Assembly: GCF_039889165.1 (NCBI RefSeq)
Contig: NZ_JAYMYY010000005.1
Span: forward strand, 1 to 64,000
Source of the DNA: Pseudocitrobacter cyperus
GTDB taxonomy: Bacteria > Pseudomonadota > Gammaproteobacteria > Enterobacterales > Enterobacteriaceae
Direction of reading: 5' to 3'
Length of the DNA stretch: 64,000 bases
Shown here one piece after another: positions 62,229 through 64,000 of the stretch. Every line of letters starts with the position of its first letter. The first letter of the stretch is position 1. Made by a program: the position numbers and the translations under genes. The notes beneath the pieces were generated by a model. The model made no database searches. It was not told the DNA's origin and saw nothing but the letters and a program-made list of their open reading frames with translations.

Positions 62229-62362
62229 CTTGAAATTCGTTCCTCAGGACGCATTTTAAGAGTGTAGCCCAATGAAGAGTACGCCTGATGGGTGCTTTGG
62301 GTCTCGTTGCCTGTCCATGATGGAAGGCTAAAAATTCTCGCTGATTTCAGGAGCTATTAATT
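62229..62362 (+). promoter_or_regulatory. ibpA heat-shock promoter and ROSE-type RNA thermometer
   Basis: CTTGAAA at 62229-62235, a 14-base spacer and CGCATTTT at 62250-62257 resemble a sigma-32 promoter. The roughly 100-base leader ends TCTCGCTGATTTCAGGAGC before the ATG, with the CGCT element of ROSE thermometers facing the AGGAG. In E. coli this leader blocks translation at low temperature. Between yidQ and 62228 I see no other gene. Confidence 0.75.
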
Positions 62363-62776
62363 ATGCGTAACTTTGATTTATCCCCTCTATATCGTTCTGC
62401 TATTGGTTTTGACCGCCTGTTCAACCTCTTAGAAAATAATCAAACCCAGAGTAACGGCGGCTACCCTCCGTACAACGTCGAGCTGGTAGACGAAAACCAC
62501 TATCGCATTGCGATTGCCGTCGCCGGTTTTGCTGAAAGCGAGCTGGAAATCACCGCGCAGGACAACATGCTGGTGGTGAAAGGTGCCCATGAGTCCGAGC
62601 AAAAAGAGCGCACCTATCTCTATCAGGGGATTGCCGAGCGCAACTTTGAGCGCAAATTCCAGTTAGCGGAAAACATCCACGTGCGTGGTGCGAATCTGGT
62701 AAACGGCCTGCTCTATATCGAACTCGAGCGCGTCATTCCGGAAGCGAATAAACCGCGCCGTATCGAAATCAACTAA
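62363..62776 (+). CDS. ibpA: Small heat-shock protein IbpA
   Basis: 137 residues of the alpha-crystallin family, an ATP-independent holdase that binds aggregates and passes clients to DnaK/ClpB. The alpha-crystallin domain spans about 35-125, starting at YPPYNVELVDENHYRI. The C-terminal region carries the I-x-I-type anchor (RRIEIN). It is the first gene of ibpAB. Confidence 0.97.
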   Translation: MRNFDLSPLYRSAIGFDRLFNLLENNQTQSNGGYPPYNVELVDENHYRIAIAVAGFAESELEITAQDNMLVVKGAHESEQKERTYLYQGIAERNFERKFQLAENIHVRGANLVNGLLYIELERVIPEANKPRRIEIN

Positions 62777-62885
62777 TTCCGTGAGCCGCTACGGCGGCTC
62801 GAATACCCAGGCTTGCCGACAGGGAGCCTATGCGAATCTTTTGGATTTGCAGGACATCACTCGCTTCTCAGAAGGAGAAAACATT
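62777..62885 (+). promoter_or_regulatory. ibpA-ibpB spacer, likely second thermometer
   Basis: 109 bases ending TTCTCAGAAGGAGAAAACATT before the ibpB ATG (63 bp of foldable sequence upstream). GAGCCGCTACGGCGGCTC is a strong hairpin at about 62782-62799. In E. coli ibpB has its own thermosensing structure here; equivalence is inferred. Confidence 0.5.
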
Positions 62886-63314
62886 ATGCGTAACTACGAT
62901 TTATCCCCACTGCTGCGTCAATGGATCGGTTTTGACAAAATGGCTACTGCGTTACAAAACGCCGGTGAGAGCCAGAGCTTCCCGCCCTATAACATCGAAA
63001 AAAGCGACGATAACCACTATCGCATTACCCTTGCGCTGGCCGGTTTCCGTCAGGAAGATCTGGATATACAACTGGAAGGCACGCGCCTGACCGTGAAAGG
63101 GGCGCCGCAGCCGCAGGAAAAAGAGACCAAATGGCTGCATCAGGGGCTGGTGACCCAGGCATTTAGCCTGAGCTTCACGCTGGCGGAAAATATGGAAGTG
63201 GCGGGCGCCACCTTCACTAACGGCTTATTGCATATCGACTTAACCCGCAATGTGCCGGAAGAAATTGCCCCGCAACGTATCGCCATTAGCGAGCGTCCGG
63301 CGCTGAACAGCTAA
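62886..63314 (+). CDS. ibpB: Small heat-shock protein IbpB
   Basis: 142 residues, paralogue of IbpA with the same layout (FPPYNIEKSDDNHYRITLAL, alpha-crystallin domain, C-terminal QRIAI anchor). IbpA and IbpB co-assemble. The ATG at 62886 follows AAGGAG; the open frame running back to 62781 has no family support. Confidence 0.97.
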   Translation: MRNYDLSPLLRQWIGFDKMATALQNAGESQSFPPYNIEKSDDNHYRITLALAGFRQEDLDIQLEGTRLTVKGAPQPQEKETKWLHQGLVTQAFSLSFTLAENMEVAGATFTNGLLHIDLTRNVPEEIAPQRIAISERPALNS

Positions 63315-63334
63315 TTATTACAAAGGTTTACGTA

Positions 63335-63366
63335 AGCCTCGTCAGTTCTGGCGAGGCTTTTTTGTA
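63335..63366 (+). terminator. Rho-independent terminator of ibpAB
   Basis: AAGCCTCG (63335-63342) pairs with CGAGGCTT (63353-63360), followed by T-rich sequence. It lies 20 bases after the ibpB stop. Confidence 0.92.
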
Positions 63367-63468
63367 TCCGCTAAAAATCCAGAGTAATTGTGCGCAAATC
63401 CCCATACAGCCCTCTCTAATTCTGCGAGAATCCACATAACAGTTAATGTTATTCACAGGGAAAATATT

Positions 63469-64000
63469 ATGAGTGATATAGCAATGACCGTCAGCGTGCT
63501 TGCTCTGGTTGCCGTCGTCGGCCTCTGGATAGGCAACGTCAAGATCCGTGGCATCGGACTCGGTATTGGTGGCGTGCTGTTCGGCGGGATAATCGTAGGG
63601 CATTTTGTCGATCAGGCAGGGATTACGCTCAGCGGCCCGATGCTGCACTTTATACAGGAATTTGGCCTGATTCTTTTCGTTTACACCATCGGGATCCAGG
63701 TGGGGCCGGGCTTCTTCGCTTCGCTGCGCGTCTCCGGGCTACGGCTTAACCTCTTCGCCATTTTGATTGTGTTACTGGGCGGTGTCGTCACCGCGCTCCT
63801 GCACAAAATTTTCGCTATTCCGCTGCCGGTGGTGCTGGGCATATTCTCTGGCGCGGTGACTAACACACCGGCGCTGGGAGCGGGGCAACAAATTCTGCGC
63901 GATCTCGGCGTACCGTTTGATGTGGTTGACCAAATGGGCATGAGCTATGCGATGGCATACCCCTTCGGCATCTGCGGTATTTTGCTCACGATGTGGTTGA
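63469..64000 (+). CDS. yidE: Putative transporter YidE, aspartate-alanine exchanger family (partial, 5' part)
   Basis: Opens at the ATG at 63469 (MSDIAMTVSVLALVAVVGLW) after AGGGAAAA and runs off the window with about 177 codons present of roughly 553 expected. At least five hydrophobic helices are seen, with the family segments FGLILFVYTIGIQVGPGFF and SGAVTNTPALGAGQQIL. RCK/TrkA_C domains would follow beyond the end. The transport substrate is unknown. Confidence 0.93.
   Translation, partial: MSDIAMTVSVLALVAVVGLWIGNVKIRGIGLGIGGVLFGGIIVGHFVDQAGITLSGPMLHFIQEFGLILFVYTIGIQVGPGFFASLRVSGLRLNLFAILIVLLGGVVTALLHKIFAIPLPVVLGIFSGAVTNTPALGAGQQILRDLGVPFDVVDQMGMSYAMAYPFGICGILLTMWL

Overview
The window is a chromosomal segment from a member of the Enterobacteriaceae. 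Nearly every gene and its order match the origin region of Escherichia coli (rbs, ravA-viaA, asnA, asnC, mioC, oriC, mnmG, atp, glmUS, pst, tna, mnmE, yidC, rnpA, rpmH, dnaA, dnaN, recF, gyrB, ibpAB), and the proteins look very close to their E. coli counterparts. Three differences point to a sister genus: a pectate-lyase block sits between atpC and glmU, phoU is followed directly by yieH with no bgl genes, and an unknown periplasmic gene lies between yidA and yidR. An indole-positive Citrobacter is my best guess, but the species cannot be fixed from the sequence alone. I see no rRNA, tRNA, insertion sequence, prophage or CRISPR array.

Layout. 1-2.3 kb: a GntR regulator and an MFS exporter (yieP-hsrA). 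2.3-8.3 kb: the ribose operon rbsDACBKR on the minus strand, behind two RbsR-type palindromes. 8.3-10.2 kb: the potassium transporter kup. 10.2-13.3 kb: the MoxR ATPase/VWA pair ravA-viaA behind a sigma-S-like -10. 13.3-15.5 kb: asnA, asnC, mioC. 15.48-15.77 kb: oriC with R1-R4 DnaA boxes, AT-rich 13-mers and 13 GATC sites. 15.8-18.5 kb: mnmG, rsmG. 19-26 kb: the nine-gene ATP synthase operon. 26-29.7 kb: accessory block with a YccA-type membrane protein, an unannotated CRP-box-flanked 23-codon gene with its own terminator, and a family-9 exopolygalacturonate lyase preceded by two KdgR-like boxes. 29.7-33.2 kb: glmU-glmS. 33.3-38.1 kb: the Pho-box-controlled pstSCAB-phoU operon. 38.1-44 kb: yieH, adeP (with a PurR-like box), chrR, yieE, yidZ, mdtL. 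44.1-47.3 kb: the AT-rich tryptophanase operon tnaCAB with its leader peptide and CRP site. 47.4-51.3 kb: mnmE, yidC, yidD, rnpA, rpmH. 52-58.1 kb: dnaA-dnaN-recF-gyrB. 58.2-64 kb: yidB, yidA, the unknown Cys-rich gene, yidR, yidQ, the heat-shock pair ibpAB and the start of yidE.

How it works together. Most of the window is core replication, energy and cell-wall metabolism clustered at the origin. Overlaid on it are catabolite-controlled functions (ribose, tryptophanase, pectate degradation, and the small CRP-box gene) and stress functions (RavA-ViaA, IbpAB). Three convergent gene pairs (hsrA/rbsR, viaA/asnA, yidR/yidQ) meet with 2 bp or less between stop codons, leaving no room for terminators. 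The most novel stretch is 25,969-29,744. The small gene at 26,940-27,240 is my best candidate for something undescribed.
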